Shown: positions 4,983 through 13,467, counted from the first letter of the stretch. The stretch: DNA of 20,902 bases from DASXBJ01 sp036491755 (GCA_036491755.1 DASXBJ010000004.1:1-20902), one strand, 5' to 3'. Notes: generated by a model from the sequence alone, not told the origin. Program-made: numbers and translations.

Positions 4983-7823
4983 GTGTTCCAAAAGGTCGAC
5001 CAGAAGGTGAGCTTCCCGGAGCTGGAAACACAGCTCATGGCGCGATGGAAATCGGAGAACACGTTCCAGCAGTCGCTGCAGCTGCGCGAGGGTAAGCCCC
5101 GGTTTGTCTTCTACGAAGGCCCGCCGACCGCCAACGGCAAGCCCGCGACCCACCACATCCTCGCGCGCGCGTTCAAAGACCTGTTTGGCCGCTACAAGAC
5201 GATGAAGGGCTTTTACGTCGAGCGGAAGGCCGGTTGGGACACGCACGGCCTGCCGGTCGAGATCGAGGTCGAGAAGAAGCTGAAGATCTCGGGCAAGTTC
5301 GAGATCGAGAACGAGATCGGCGTCGAGAAGTTCAACGAGCTCTGCCGGGCGAGCGTTCACGAGTACGTCAGCGACTGGGTGGCCTTCAGCGAACGGATGG
5401 CGTTCTGGCAAGACTATGAAGACGCCTACTGGACCCTGACCTCCGACTACATCCAGTCCGTGTGGTGGGCGCTCAGCGAAATGTGGAAACAGGGTCTTGT
5501 CTACAAGGGTTTCCGCGTCGCCCCTTACTGCTCGCGCTGCGCCACCCCTCTGTCCAGCCACGAGCTGGCCCAGGGCTACCGCGACAATGTGCCCGACCCC
5601 AGCGTGTTCGTGAAGTTCAAGGTCAAGCTGGAACAGACGACCTCAATCCTGGCGTGGACGACGACGCCCTGGACCCTTCCCGGCAACGTCGCGCTGGCCG
5701 TCGACAAGGACGTCGACTATGTACGGGTCAAGCAGGGTGACGAGTACCTGGTGCTGGCGGAGGCGCGGCTCGGCGTGCTCGACGGCCCATACGAGATCGT
5801 CAACCGGATGAAGGGTCAGGACCTCATCGGGGTGAGCTATGTGCCGCTCTTTCCCTACTCCGTGCCGGCCGAGGGCCGGGCGCACTACGTGGTGGACGCC
5901 GATTTCGTTTCCACGGAGGAGGGCACCGGCGTCGTGCACACCTCCGCGCTGTATGGCGTGGACGACCTTCGCCTGTGCCAGGAGAAAGGCATTCCGTTCA
6001 AGCACACCGTCGGGTTGGATGGCAAGTTCCTGCCTTACGTCGAGAAGTTCGCCGGCCTGCACGTCAAGGAGGCCGACCCGGTCATCCTGGACGACCTCAA
6101 GGCGCGCGGCTTGCTCTACAAGGCCGAGACCATCCTGCACACCTACCCCGAGTGCTGGCGGTGCAAGACGCCGCTGATCTACTACGCGCTCGACTCCTGG
6201 TACGTGAAGACCACGGACCGGAAGGCCGAGCTCATCGCCAACAACGCCGCCACCAACTGGGTGCCGGCGCACATCAAGACAGGCCGGATGGGCGACTGGC
6301 TCGAGAACAATGTCGACTGGGGCATCTCACGGTCGCGCTACTGGGGCACGCCGCTGCCGTTCTGGATCTGCGAAGGCTGCGAGGAGCAGCGCTGCGTGAG
6401 CTCGGCGGAGGAATTGGGACTCAAGGACGACGCCGATCTTCATCGGCCCTATATCGACTCGGTGACCCTCAAGTGCGAGAAGTGCGGCGGCGTGATGCGC
6501 CGCGTGCCGGAGGTGCTCGACACCTGGTTCGACTCAGGCTCGATGCCCTTCGCGCAGCGTGGCTATCCGAGGCACGGCAAAGAGCTTTTCGACCAGACTT
6601 TTCCGGCGGACTTCATCTCGGAGGCGATCGACCAGACGCGCGGCTGGTTTTACTCCCTCCTCGCGATCTCGACCCTGCTCTTCAAGCAGAACTCCTACCG
6701 CAACGTCATCTGCCTCGGCCATGTCGTAGATCCGAAGGGCAAGAAGGCGTCGAAGTCGCGCGGCAACGTGCTCGACCCGAATTACCTCTTCGACACATTC
6801 GGGTCGGACACGGTGCGCTGGTACTTCTACACATCGACCCAGGTGGGGGAGAACTACCGCACCGGGGACGCTGCGCTGCGCGAGGCGGCCCAGCAGTTTT
6901 TCATCCCGCTGTGGAACTGCTACTCCTTCTTCGTCACCTACGCGCGCCTCGACAACTTCGATCCGGCCGCGCCCGCGGTACCGCTTGCCGAAAGGCACGT
7001 GCTCGACCGCTGGCTGCTGTCCCGGCTCAGCGGAATGACGAAGTCGGTCTCTGAAGGACTCGACCGGTACGACGCCAACGAGCCGGCCAGGCGCATCCAG
7101 CGTTTCGTGGACGATCTTTCGAACTGGTACATCAGACGTTCCAGGCGTCGGTTCTGGAAATCGCAGTCGGACCGAGACAAGCTGGCCGCCTACCAGACGC
7201 TGTACGAAACGCTGCGCACGACCTGCCAGCTGATGGCGCCATTCACGCCGTTTGTCGCGGACGCGATGTATCGCAACCTGTCGGACGGCAAGTCCGTGCA
7301 CCTGACCGACTTCCCTGAGGCGGCCGCGGCCGAGGCTCCCAAGGTCGAGGAGGACATGGCCCGCGCCCGGCAGGCCGTGGAGGCGGGGTTGGCGGCGAGG
7401 GATGCGGCGCGACTCAAGGTCCGGCAGCCGCTGGCGTCGTGCGCGCTCACCGGCGATCCTCTGCCCGACGACATCGCCGCCATCGTCCGGGAGGAGCTGA
7501 ACGTCAAGGCGCTCACCTACGGCGCCAAAGAGGTGAAGCTGGACACCGAGATCACCGAGGAGCTCAGGCTCGAGGGCCTGGCGCGCGAGGTGGTCCGCGC
7601 CATCCAGGACCGCCGCAAGAAGCTCGGCCTCAACGTGGAGGACCGCATCAACACCCGGTACGAGGCCGATGGCATGCTGATGCGTGCGCTGACGCGCCAC
7701 GCCGACCATGTCAAGACCGAGACGCTGTCGGTGACGCTCGAACACGGGCGCGACGATGGATTCGACGGCGAGCAGATGATGCTCGAAGGAGAACAGATCT
7801 GGATCGGCCTCAAGCGCGCCTGA
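4983..7823 (+). CDS. ileS: Isoleucyl-tRNA synthetase, eukaryote-like (IleRS2) type with altered HIGH motif
   Basis: Class Ia aminoacyl-tRNA synthetase that charges tRNA-Ile, 946 residues. The HIGH-motif region reads NGKPATHHIL (51-60), so HxGH is replaced by A55-T-H-H58. KMSKS is present as KASKS (588-592, DPKGKKASKSRGN). The CP1 editing domain has the threonine-rich WTTTPWTLPGN (225-235) and GTGVVH (314-319). A metal-binding knuckle ICEGCEEQRC...KCEKCGG and the motif LDTWFDSGSMPFAQ are also seen. The block GWDTHGLPVEIEVEKKL is typical of the eukaryote-like clade, many members of which tolerate mupirocin. The GTG at 4983 follows the yggT stop by two bases, and lspA begins 11 bases after its stop. 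DivIVA, often found just upstream of ileS, is absent. Confidence 0.97.
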   Translation: MFQKVDQKVSFPELETQLMARWKSENTFQQSLQLREGKPRFVFYEGPPTANGKPATHHILARAFKDLFGRYKTMKGFYVERKAGWDTHGLPVEIEVEKKLKISGKFEIENEIGVEKFNELCRASVHEYVSDWVAFSERMAFWQDYEDAYWTLTSDYIQSVWWALSEMWKQGLVYKGFRVAPYCSRCATPLSSHELAQGYRDNVPDPSVFVKFKVKLEQTTSILAWTTTPWTLPGNVALAVDKDVDYVRVKQGDEYLVLAEARLGVLDGPYEIVNRMKGQDLIGVSYVPLFPYSVPAEGRAHYVVDADFVSTEEGTGVVHTSALYGVDDLRLCQEKGIPFKHTVGLDGKFLPYVEKFAGLHVKEADPVILDDLKARGLLYKAETILHTYPECWRCKTPLIYYALDSWYVKTTDRKAELIANNAATNWVPAHIKTGRMGDWLENNVDWGISRSRYWGTPLPFWICEGCEEQRCVSSAEELGLKDDADLHRPYIDSVTLKCEKCGGVMRRVPEVLDTWFDSGSMPFAQRGYPRHGKELFDQTFPADFISEAIDQTRGWFYSLLAISTLLFKQNSYRNVICLGHVVDPKGKKASKSRGNVLDPNYLFDTFGSDTVRWYFYTSTQVGENYRTGDAALREAAQQFFIPLWNCYSFFVTYARLDNFDPAAPAVPLAERHVLDRWLLSRLSGMTKSVSEGLDRYDANEPARRIQRFVDDLSNWYIRRSRRRFWKSQSDRDKLAAYQTLYETLRTTCQLMAPFTPFVADAMYRNLSDGKSVHLTDFPEAAAAEAPKVEEDMARARQAVEAGLAARDAARLKVRQPLASCALTGDPLPDDIAAIVREELNVKALTYGAKEVKLDTEITEELRLEGLAREVVRAIQDRRKKLGLNVEDRINTRYEADGMLMRALTRHADHVKTETLSVTLEHGRDDGFDGEQMMLEGEQIWIGLKRA

Positions 7824-7834
7824 CGACCGGCCGC

Positions 7835-8272
7835 GTGTTGTTCGCGGTCATCGCGGTGACCACGTTCGTCATCGATCGAGTGACGAAGAGCATCGTCGCC
7901 GCGACCATCCCCTACGGGACCGAGGTCTCGGCGATTGGTCACCTGGTCGGCATCACCAACGTTCGCAACTCCGGCGCGGCCTTCGGGATCGCGCCCGCCG
8001 GGGCGTGGCTTTTTCTCATCGCCTCGGTGGTGGTCTCGATCGGCCTGGTGGTGTACGTCGTGCGGACGCCCAGCCAGGTGTGGAATGACGCGGTGCTGGG
8101 GCTCATCCTGGGCGGCACGGTCGGGAACGGTTACGACCGCCTGATGTTCGGCACCGTCACAGATTTCATCAACTTCCATTTCTGGCCCGTGTTCAACGTG
8201 GCCGACTCGGCGATCTCGACCGGTGTGGTCCTGCTGATCGCCGGCAACCTGATACGAAAACCAGAAGCCTGA
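7835..8272 (+). CDS. lspA: Lipoprotein signal peptidase (signal peptidase II)
   Basis: Inner-membrane aspartyl protease that cleaves the signal peptide of diacylglyceryl-modified prolipoproteins. It has 145 residues from GTG 7835; TTG 7838 is an alternative. Four hydrophobic segments are visible (about 1-13, 57-77, 85-99 and 123-140). The family blocks are DRVTKSIV, NVRNSGAAFG (conserved Asn45), GGTVGNGYDRLMFGTVTDFI with catalytic Asp110, and FNVADSAI with catalytic Asp124. It is a little short at the N-terminus. Two lipoproteins with clear lipoboxes in this window are plausible substrates. No good ribosome binding site; probably coupled to ileS. Its stop overlaps the proposed start of rluD. 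Confidence 0.95.
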   Translation: MLFAVIAVTTFVIDRVTKSIVAATIPYGTEVSAIGHLVGITNVRNSGAAFGIAPAGAWLFLIASVVVSIGLVVYVVRTPSQVWNDAVLGLILGGTVGNGYDRLMFGTVTDFINFHFWPVFNVADSAISTGVVLLIAGNLIRKPEA

Positions 8273-9150
8273 TCGCAACGGCTGCCGCCCCGCGGCTCGA
8301 TCGATTCGTGGCCGAGCACGCCGGTGACCTGAGTCGGGCGGCGGCTGCTCGTCTGATCAAAAGCCACCTCGTCCGGCTCAACGGCGAACCTGCGCAGCCG
8401 GCTGACCGAGTCGCAGAGGGCGACGTCGTCGAGCTCGAGATCCCCGAGGCTTACGCGGCAGCCGCCCTTCCCGAAGCGATCCCGCTCGAGGTGGTCTTCG
8501 AGGACAGCGATCTCATGATCATCAACAAGCCGCCGGGAATGGTCGTCCACCCCGCGCCAGGCCACCAGTCCGGCACGCTGGTCCACGCGCTGCTCGGACG
8601 CGGCGGCGACTGGTCGACCGCCGGCGGCGAGGTGCGCCCCGGCATCGTGCACCGTCTCGACAAAGGGACCTCGGGGCTCATCGTGGTAGCGCGCAACGAT
8701 GTGAGCCATCGCGCCCTTTCTGCCCAGCTGAGCGACCGCACCCTCAGCCGCACATACCTTGCGATTGCTCGCGGGTTGGTCAAGGACGATGCCGGCGAGC
8801 TCGAAGGGCCGATCGGCCGCCACCCCAAGGACCGCAAGCGGATGGCGGTTGTCAGCGGCGGCCGATTCGCCCGCACGCGCTACGAGGTCGTGGGCCGGCG
8901 CCGCGGCCATACTCTTCTGAGGTGTGACCTCGACACGGGCCGTACTCATCAGATCCGGGTCCATCTGGCAGCTCTCGGGCACCCGGTGGCGGGAGATGCG
9001 GAGTACGGCGGCCATGAGGCAGGCGGACCCGCACGGCCCATGCTTCATGCCTGGCGGCTGCGCCTGCGCCACCCTCGAACGCGGATCGAGATGAGCTTCG
9101 AGGTGGGTCCGCCGGCCGACTTCGACACCTATTGGGCGTCCCTCTCGTGA
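8269..9150 (+). CDS. rluD: RluD/RluA family 23S rRNA pseudouridine synthase
   Basis: Isomerises uridines in 23S rRNA. An N-terminal S4 RNA-binding domain (RLDRFVAEHAGDLSRAAAAR, about 9-28, then HLVRLNG) is followed by the catalytic domain. That domain has the motif GIVHRLDKGTSGL with catalytic Asp131, and TGRTHQIRVHLAALGHP further on. The conserved RLDRF of the S4 domain lies upstream of the first ATG/GTG/TTG in frame (GTG 8308). The real start must therefore be upstream: CTG 8269, which overlaps the lspA stop as CTGA, is the best candidate and gives 293 residues. ATC 8272 is another possibility. The end overlaps gmk as GTGA. RluD, RluC or another RluA-class target cannot be distinguished by eye. 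Confidence 0.9.
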   Translation: MIATAAAPRLDRFVAEHAGDLSRAAAARLIKSHLVRLNGEPAQPADRVAEGDVVELEIPEAYAAAALPEAIPLEVVFEDSDLMIINKPPGMVVHPAPGHQSGTLVHALLGRGGDWSTAGGEVRPGIVHRLDKGTSGLIVVARNDVSHRALSAQLSDRTLSRTYLAIARGLVKDDAGELEGPIGRHPKDRKRMAVVSGGRFARTRYEVVGRRRGHTLLRCDLDTGRTHQIRVHLAALGHPVAGDAEYGGHEAGGPARPMLHAWRLRLRHPRTRIEMSFEVGPPADFDTYWASLS

Positions 9151-9716
9151 AGCGCGGTCTGCTGATAGTGATCTCAGGTCCCTCGGGAGTGGGGAAGGAC
9201 ACCATCATCCAGCGCCTGCTCGAGCTCGATCCGAACCTCAAATACTCCGTGTCCTGCACCACACGCGCACCGCGGCCCGGCGAGGTCGATGGCGCTAACT
9301 ACACATTTGTCACGCGAGATCGATTTCAGCAGCTGGTCGAAGAGGGCGCATTCCTCGAACATGCCACCTACAACGGCCACCTGTATGGAACGCTGCGAGA
9401 GCGCGTGGAGCAGGCCCGCAACGATGGACGCGACATTGTCCTGAAGATCGACGTCAAGGGGGCGGAGCAGGTGAGGGAGCGCGAGCCTGACGGCCTGTTC
9501 ATCTTCGTCGTCGCGCCCAACTTCGGTGAGCTGGAGAGGCGGCAGAAGGTGCGCAACAGCGAGACCGCCGCTGACATGGCCAATCGCCGGAAGATCGCCG
9601 ACAGCGAGATGACCTACGCCCAGCACTACGACCACGTCGTGGTCAACGACGAGCTGAACCGCGCGACCTCGGAGATCCTCGACCTCATCCAGGCCGCCCG
9701 GCGGGCCCAGACTTAG
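9147..9716 (+). CDS. gmk: Guanylate kinase
   Basis: Phosphorylates GMP to GDP with ATP. It has 189 residues from GTG 9147, whose GTGA overlaps the rluD stop by four bases. An upstream TTG at 9132 in the same frame is less likely. The P-loop is GPSGVGKDT (11-19). The GMP-binding region is SVSCTTRAPRPGEVDGANYTF, given here as SCTTRAPRPGE and DGANYTF. Other family blocks are FLEHATYNGHLYGT, VLKIDVKGAEQV and the lid RRQKVRNSETAADMANRR, in which the common R-G-T/R spacing is slightly altered. In many genomes gmk is followed by rpoZ and then coaBC; here coaBC follows after three bases with no rpoZ. Confidence 0.96.
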   Translation: MKRGLLIVISGPSGVGKDTIIQRLLELDPNLKYSVSCTTRAPRPGEVDGANYTFVTRDRFQQLVEEGAFLEHATYNGHLYGTLRERVEQARNDGRDIVLKIDVKGAEQVREREPDGLFIFVVAPNFGELERRQKVRNSETAADMANRRKIADSEMTYAQHYDHVVVNDELNRATSEILDLIQAARRAQT

Positions 9717-9719
9717 ACC

Positions 9720-10967
9720 ATGCCGCTGGACACCGCCCCGGTACCGGACGAGCTGCGCGGCCTCCGAATCGCGCTATTGGTCTCCGGCGGGATCGCCGCC
9801 TACAAGGTGGCGGACCTGGCGTCGGCGCTGACCCAGGCGCGATGCGATGTGAGGGTCGCGATGACGCAATCGGCGATGCGGTTCGTGGGACCGGCCACGT
9901 TTCGCGGCGTGACCGGGAGCCCGGTGCTGACAGGGTTGTGGGCATCCGACGGCGCGCCTGAGCCTCATGTCTCGCTTGGCGACTGGGCGCAGGTGATCCT
10001 GGTAGCTCCGGCGACCGCCAACGTGATCGGGCGGGCGGCGGACGGACGATCGGACGACATCGTCACGGCGACCCTGTTGGCGGCGAGGTGCCCGGTCGTG
10101 GTCGCTCCCGCGATGAACGACGCGATGTGGGCGAAGCAGGCGGTGCGGGAAAACATCGCTGCGCTGCGCCGGCACGGCGTCGTTGTTGTCGAGCCGGAGA
10201 CGGGGCGGCTGGCCAGCGGCCATTCCGGCACGGGTCGCCTGGCCGGCTCATCGAAGTTGATGCAGGCGATGGCGGCCGCGGTTCGCAGTCGCTACGACCT
10301 GGCCGGCCGCCATGTTGTGGTGACCGCGGGCGGGACACGCGAGCCGATTGATCCAGTTCGTTTCATCAGCAACTATTCGAGCGGCAAGATGGGCTTTGCG
10401 CTGGCGTCGGCCGCCGCGGATCGCGGAGCACGAGTCACGCTGGTCACGACGGTCGCCCATCCGCCGCACCATGGGGTGCTGGTGCGTGAGGTGGCTACAG
10501 CCGAAGAGATGCTGGCTGAGCTTCGTTCGGTGATGCGAGGCGCCGACCTGCTGGTCATGGCCGCCGCGGTCGCGGATTTCCGACCCGTCACGGCCGCCCA
10601 GGAGAAGATCCGGCGGGAGGAGACGAGCAGGTTGACGCTGGAGCTGCAGCCGATTCCCGACCTCATCGCAACCCTTGGCGCGGAGGACGACGCCGCGAAG
10701 GTGTTTCGGGTTGCTTTTGCAGCGGAGGGCTCGGACCTCGCCGGCAAGGCCGTCGCGAAGATGAAGCACAAGAACGTGCAGGCGATCGTCGCCAACGACA
10801 TCTCGCGCCGCGACATCGGTTTTGGCAGCGAGTTCAACGCGGGCGTCGTTTTCTTCGCGGACGGATCGCGCCACGACCTCGAAAAGATGACCAAACGCGA
10901 GATGGCCGACCAGATCTTCGACCTGGTTCTCCCCCGTCTTCCCGCTCCCGCTCAGGACGCGGGCTAG
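9720..10967 (+). CDS. coaBC: Bifunctional phosphopantothenoylcysteine decarboxylase / phosphopantothenate-cysteine ligase
   Basis: Two successive steps of coenzyme A synthesis: ligation of cysteine to 4'-phosphopantothenate (CoaB) and FMN-dependent decarboxylation (CoaC). It has 415 residues. The CoaC domain (about 14-185) has VSGGIAAYK, His83 in EPHVSLGDWA, APATANVIG and PAMNDAMW with Asn133. Where E. coli Dfp has catalytic Cys158 in the substrate flap, this protein reads GRLASGHSGTGR with Ser166. The CoaB domain (about 195-410) has TAGGTREPIDPVRFISNYSS, SGKMG, AAAVADFRP, the lysine-rich EKIRRE and ANDISRRDIGF. The ATG at 9720 is three bases after the gmk stop. The C-terminal residues and stop lie within a GC-rich inverted repeat (10928-10976). 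Confidence 0.95.
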   Translation: MPLDTAPVPDELRGLRIALLVSGGIAAYKVADLASALTQARCDVRVAMTQSAMRFVGPATFRGVTGSPVLTGLWASDGAPEPHVSLGDWAQVILVAPATANVIGRAADGRSDDIVTATLLAARCPVVVAPAMNDAMWAKQAVRENIAALRRHGVVVVEPETGRLASGHSGTGRLAGSSKLMQAMAAAVRSRYDLAGRHVVVTAGGTREPIDPVRFISNYSSGKMGFALASAAADRGARVTLVTTVAHPPHHGVLVREVATAEEMLAELRSVMRGADLLVMAAAVADFRPVTAAQEKIRREETSRLTLELQPIPDLIATLGAEDDAAKVFRVAFAAEGSDLAGKAVAKMKHKNVQAIVANDISRRDIGFGSEFNAGVVFFADGSRHDLEKMTKREMADQIFDLVLPRLPAPAQDAG

Positions 10968-10976
10968 GGAGAGGGG
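10928..10976. repeat. GC-rich imperfect inverted repeat across the coaBC stop
   Basis: Nested complementary blocks: TCTCCC near 10928 with GGGAGA at 10967-10972, and CCCGC (10947) with GCGGG (10959). They surround the TAG stop of coaBC (10965-10967). The composition resembles the CTCCCC/GGGGAG hairpin after ftsZ. No T-run is present. It may be a degenerate dispersed palindrome or an mRNA hairpin; it encodes the last residues of CoaBC. Confidence 0.35.
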
Positions 10977-10990
10977 CGAAAGCAGGCACC

Positions 10991-12970
10991 TTGCTCTTCG
11001 CGGAAGTTGCGGTCGAGGCGGCCAGGGGCCTCGGCCGGGAGACCTACAGCTACCTTGTGCCCGAGGGGGTCGATGTGGTGCCCGGCCACCGTGTCACCGT
11101 CCCGTTCGGCCGCCGCACGACATACGGGTTCGTCGTTTCGCTCCACACCGAGGATCCGGGAGTCGAGACCAAGCCCATCGCGACCGCGGGCTCGGATCCG
11201 CTGCTCCTGCCGCACCAGGTCGCTCTGGCGCGGCTCGTGGCGGACCACTACTGGGTGCCGCTGATCGAATGCCTGCGCGCGATGCTGCCGCCTCGCGTTC
11301 GCTCCACCGGCTCGACCGGTTCCCAGGTCTCCAGCCGGCAGCGCCGCCACACGCGCCTGGCCGACCTGGTCACGGCCCCGACCCCGCCCGCACCGTCGCT
11401 CACGCCGACCGCGGAGCAGCAGGCGGCGCTGGACGTCATCAGGTCCAACCCGGCCACGCTTCTGCACGGCGTAATCGCCAGCGGCAAAACAGAGGTTTAC
11501 CTGGCGGCCGCGGAGCAGGCGCTGGCCGAAGGCCTTCGCGTGCTCCTCCTGGTACCGGAGATCTCGCTGACGCCGCAGCTCGTGCAGCGGGTTCGGGCAC
11601 GGCTGAAGGCTCCGATCGCGCTGCTGCACAGCCAGCTGACCGAGCTGGAGCGGGCGCAGCAGTGGTGGCGGGTCAGGCGGGGACAGGCGGAGGTCGTCCT
11701 GGGCAGCCGGTCGGCGGTCTTCGCGCCGATCCCACGACTGGGGCTGATCTGCCTCGACGAGGAGGGATCGGCGGCGTACAAGCAGGATCGCACGCCCCGT
11801 TACGAGACCGGGTGGGTGGCGCGCCGGCTGGCGGCGGTGACCGGAGCGCGGCTGGTCGCCGGCTCGGCCACCCCCAGCGTTGCGACGTATTACCAGGCGG
11901 CGCGCGGTGAGATGGCATTGGCGCGGATGACGAAGCGAATCGTCGGCCACGACGCTCCGGTGAAGCTGGTGGACATGCGCGATGAGGCCACCGTGGGCAG
12001 CCGGCAGCCGCTGTCCCGGCGCCTGCTCGAGGCCGTGGACCGAACGCTGCGCAACGAAGAGCAGGCGATCCTTTACCTGAACCGCCGTGGCATGTCCACG
12101 TTCGTCCTGTGCCGCGACTGCGGCAAGTCGGTGCAATGCCTGGGGTGCTCGGTCGCGCTGGTCCAGCACGCCGAGATGGAGGGGCTCATCTGCCACTACT
12201 GCGGCTACTGGCGACCGATGCCGGCGGTGTGCGATCACTGCGGCAGCCGCAACATCCGCGGGATGGGGATGGGCACGCAGCGGCTCGAGACCATGGTCAA
12301 GAAGATCTGGCCGCAGGCGCGAGTCCTGCGCCTTGACAGCGACGCGGCGCGTGGACCCGATGCGTACTTCGACATCTGGGAGACGTTCAGCGAGCGGCGC
12401 GCTGACATCCTGGTCGGCACCCAGCTGGTCACGCGCGGGCTTGACCTGCCCTCGGTCACGTGCGTCGGCGTGGTCGACGCCGACCTGCCCCTGCACTTCC
12501 CGGACTACCGCTCGGCGGAGAACACTTTCGCCCTGGTGGCGCAGGTCGCCGGCCGTGCCGGCCGCGACGGGCGGCCGGCCTCGGTCGTGGTCCAGACCAG
12601 CAATCCCGAGCACTACAGCCTGCGCTGCGCTGCGGCGGGCGATTACGAGGGGTTCTACGCCGCCGAGCTGCCGTCGCGGAAGGCCTTCTCGTTCCCACCT
12701 TTCGCAGAGCTGGCCGTCCTGACCCGCACCGACGCTGACGACGCTCGATCGGCGGCCTCGGCTCGGGAAGCCGCCGAGGCGCTGGCCGCGGGACTCCTGA
12801 AAGACGGCATCGAGGGCATCCGCGTCATGGGTCCGTCGCCCGCCTTCATCCACCGGCTGCGTGGTGAGTACCGCTGGCAGGTCACCTTGAAAGGCGAGGG
12901 GCTGGAACGCGCGCGCCACCTGGCGCCGCGCGGCAAGGGCTGGAGCTACGACATCGATCCCGTCACATAG
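10991..12970 (+). CDS. priA: Primosomal protein N' (PriA replication-restart helicase)
   Basis: 3'-to-5' superfamily 2 helicase that reloads the replicative helicase at stalled forks. It has 659 residues, shorter than E. coli PriA (732). The N-terminal 3'-DNA-binding domain includes ETYSYLVPEGVDVVPGHRVTVPFG, of which ETYSYLVPEG and GHRVTVPFG are the recognisable parts. Walker A is GVIASGKTEVY (160-170), where GVTGSGKT is usual. The DEAH-type box reads DEEG (256-259) instead of DEEH, and the following PRYETGWVA departs from the usual PRYHARDVA. Eight zinc-binding cysteines are intact (CRDCGKSVQCLGC, CHYCGY and CDHCGS). The C-terminal lobe has GTQLVTRGLDLP and AQVAGRAGR. TTG at 10991 has AGCAGG just upstream. 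ATPase function is probable, though the box changes need a check. Confidence 0.93.
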   Translation: MLFAEVAVEAARGLGRETYSYLVPEGVDVVPGHRVTVPFGRRTTYGFVVSLHTEDPGVETKPIATAGSDPLLLPHQVALARLVADHYWVPLIECLRAMLPPRVRSTGSTGSQVSSRQRRHTRLADLVTAPTPPAPSLTPTAEQQAALDVIRSNPATLLHGVIASGKTEVYLAAAEQALAEGLRVLLLVPEISLTPQLVQRVRARLKAPIALLHSQLTELERAQQWWRVRRGQAEVVLGSRSAVFAPIPRLGLICLDEEGSAAYKQDRTPRYETGWVARRLAAVTGARLVAGSATPSVATYYQAARGEMALARMTKRIVGHDAPVKLVDMRDEATVGSRQPLSRRLLEAVDRTLRNEEQAILYLNRRGMSTFVLCRDCGKSVQCLGCSVALVQHAEMEGLICHYCGYWRPMPAVCDHCGSRNIRGMGMGTQRLETMVKKIWPQARVLRLDSDAARGPDAYFDIWETFSERRADILVGTQLVTRGLDLPSVTCVGVVDADLPLHFPDYRSAENTFALVAQVAGRAGRDGRPASVVVQTSNPEHYSLRCAAAGDYEGFYAAELPSRKAFSFPPFAELAVLTRTDADDARSAASAREAAEALAAGLLKDGIEGIRVMGPSPAFIHRLRGEYRWQVTLKGEGLERARHLAPRGKGWSYDIDPVT

Positions 12971-12982
12971 GCCGGCATTCAG

Positions 12983-12988
12983 AAGGAG
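12983..12988 (+). promoter_or_regulatory. Ribosome binding site that selects the start of the PPOX-like gene
   Basis: AAGGAG directly abuts an ATG at 12989, leaving no spacing, but is six bases from an in-frame GTG at 12995. The GTG is therefore the better start; the ATG would add only two residues. Confidence 0.6.
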
Positions 12989-12994
12989 ATGGCT

Positions 12995-13435
12995 GTGAGA
13001 GACACCAAGACACGGAAGGCCGACGTGCTGGCGGCGCTCGAGCGCCAAAAGGACCTCTGGATCGCGACCGCGGACCGCGAAGGCCATGCGCATCTCATCG
13101 CGGTGTCCGCGTGGTGGGACGGCTCGTCGGTGGTGATGGCCACGGCCGGCGGCAGCCGGACGGCCCGTAACCTTTCCGACAACCCGGGAGCCCGGCTTGC
13201 GCTTGGGGCGCCGGACGATGTGACGGTGATCGACGCCCGGGTCTCCGACCGCCGCGAGGTGGCGGATGCCCCCGACCTGGCCGACGGTTTCAACAAGGCG
13301 CTGGGCTGGGACCCGCGCGAGGCGGGGGAGGGCTGGGTGTTCTTCCGGCTGAACCCTGTGCGCATCCAGGCCTACAAGGGTTACGACGAGCTCGAGGGCC
13401 GCGACGTCATGAGAAATTCGGGCTGGCTCGCGTAA
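12995..13435 (+). CDS. Pyridoxamine 5'-phosphate oxidase (PPOX) family FMN/F420-binding split-barrel protein
   Basis: 146-residue protein with a pattern typical of small PPOX/FDOR-type flavin reductases. An N-terminal helix (KADVLAALERQKDLWIATA) leads into beta strands with HLIAVSAWWDGSSVVMAT. Next comes the turn GGSRTARNLSDNPGARLALG, where a conserved K/S-x-R-N-L segment contacts the cofactor phosphate. A late strand WVFFRLNPVRIQAYKGY closes the barrel. The substrate is unknown; family members reduce quinones or other substrates with FMN or F420. It lacks features of true pyridoxine-phosphate oxidase (PdxH), which is larger. It is 24 bases downstream of priA and six bases before the extended def frame. 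The family call is good and the function is open. Confidence 0.75.
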   Translation: MRDTKTRKADVLAALERQKDLWIATADREGHAHLIAVSAWWDGSSVVMATAGGSRTARNLSDNPGARLALGAPDDVTVIDARVSDRREVADAPDLADGFNKALGWDPREAGEGWVFFRLNPVRIQAYKGYDELEGRDVMRNSGWLA

Positions 13436-13461
13436 CTGGATTTGGCGGCGCTGCTCGCGGG

Positions 13462-13467
13462 TAGAAT
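13462..13467 (+). promoter_or_regulatory. Candidate leaderless -10 element for def
   Basis: TAGAAT lies seven bases before the GTG start of def, the spacing expected if transcription starts at the start codon. No Shine-Dalgarno is visible before that GTG. The only -35-like sequence (TTGGCG, 13442-13447) is 14 bases away, which is too close, so the call is tentative. Confidence 0.35.
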
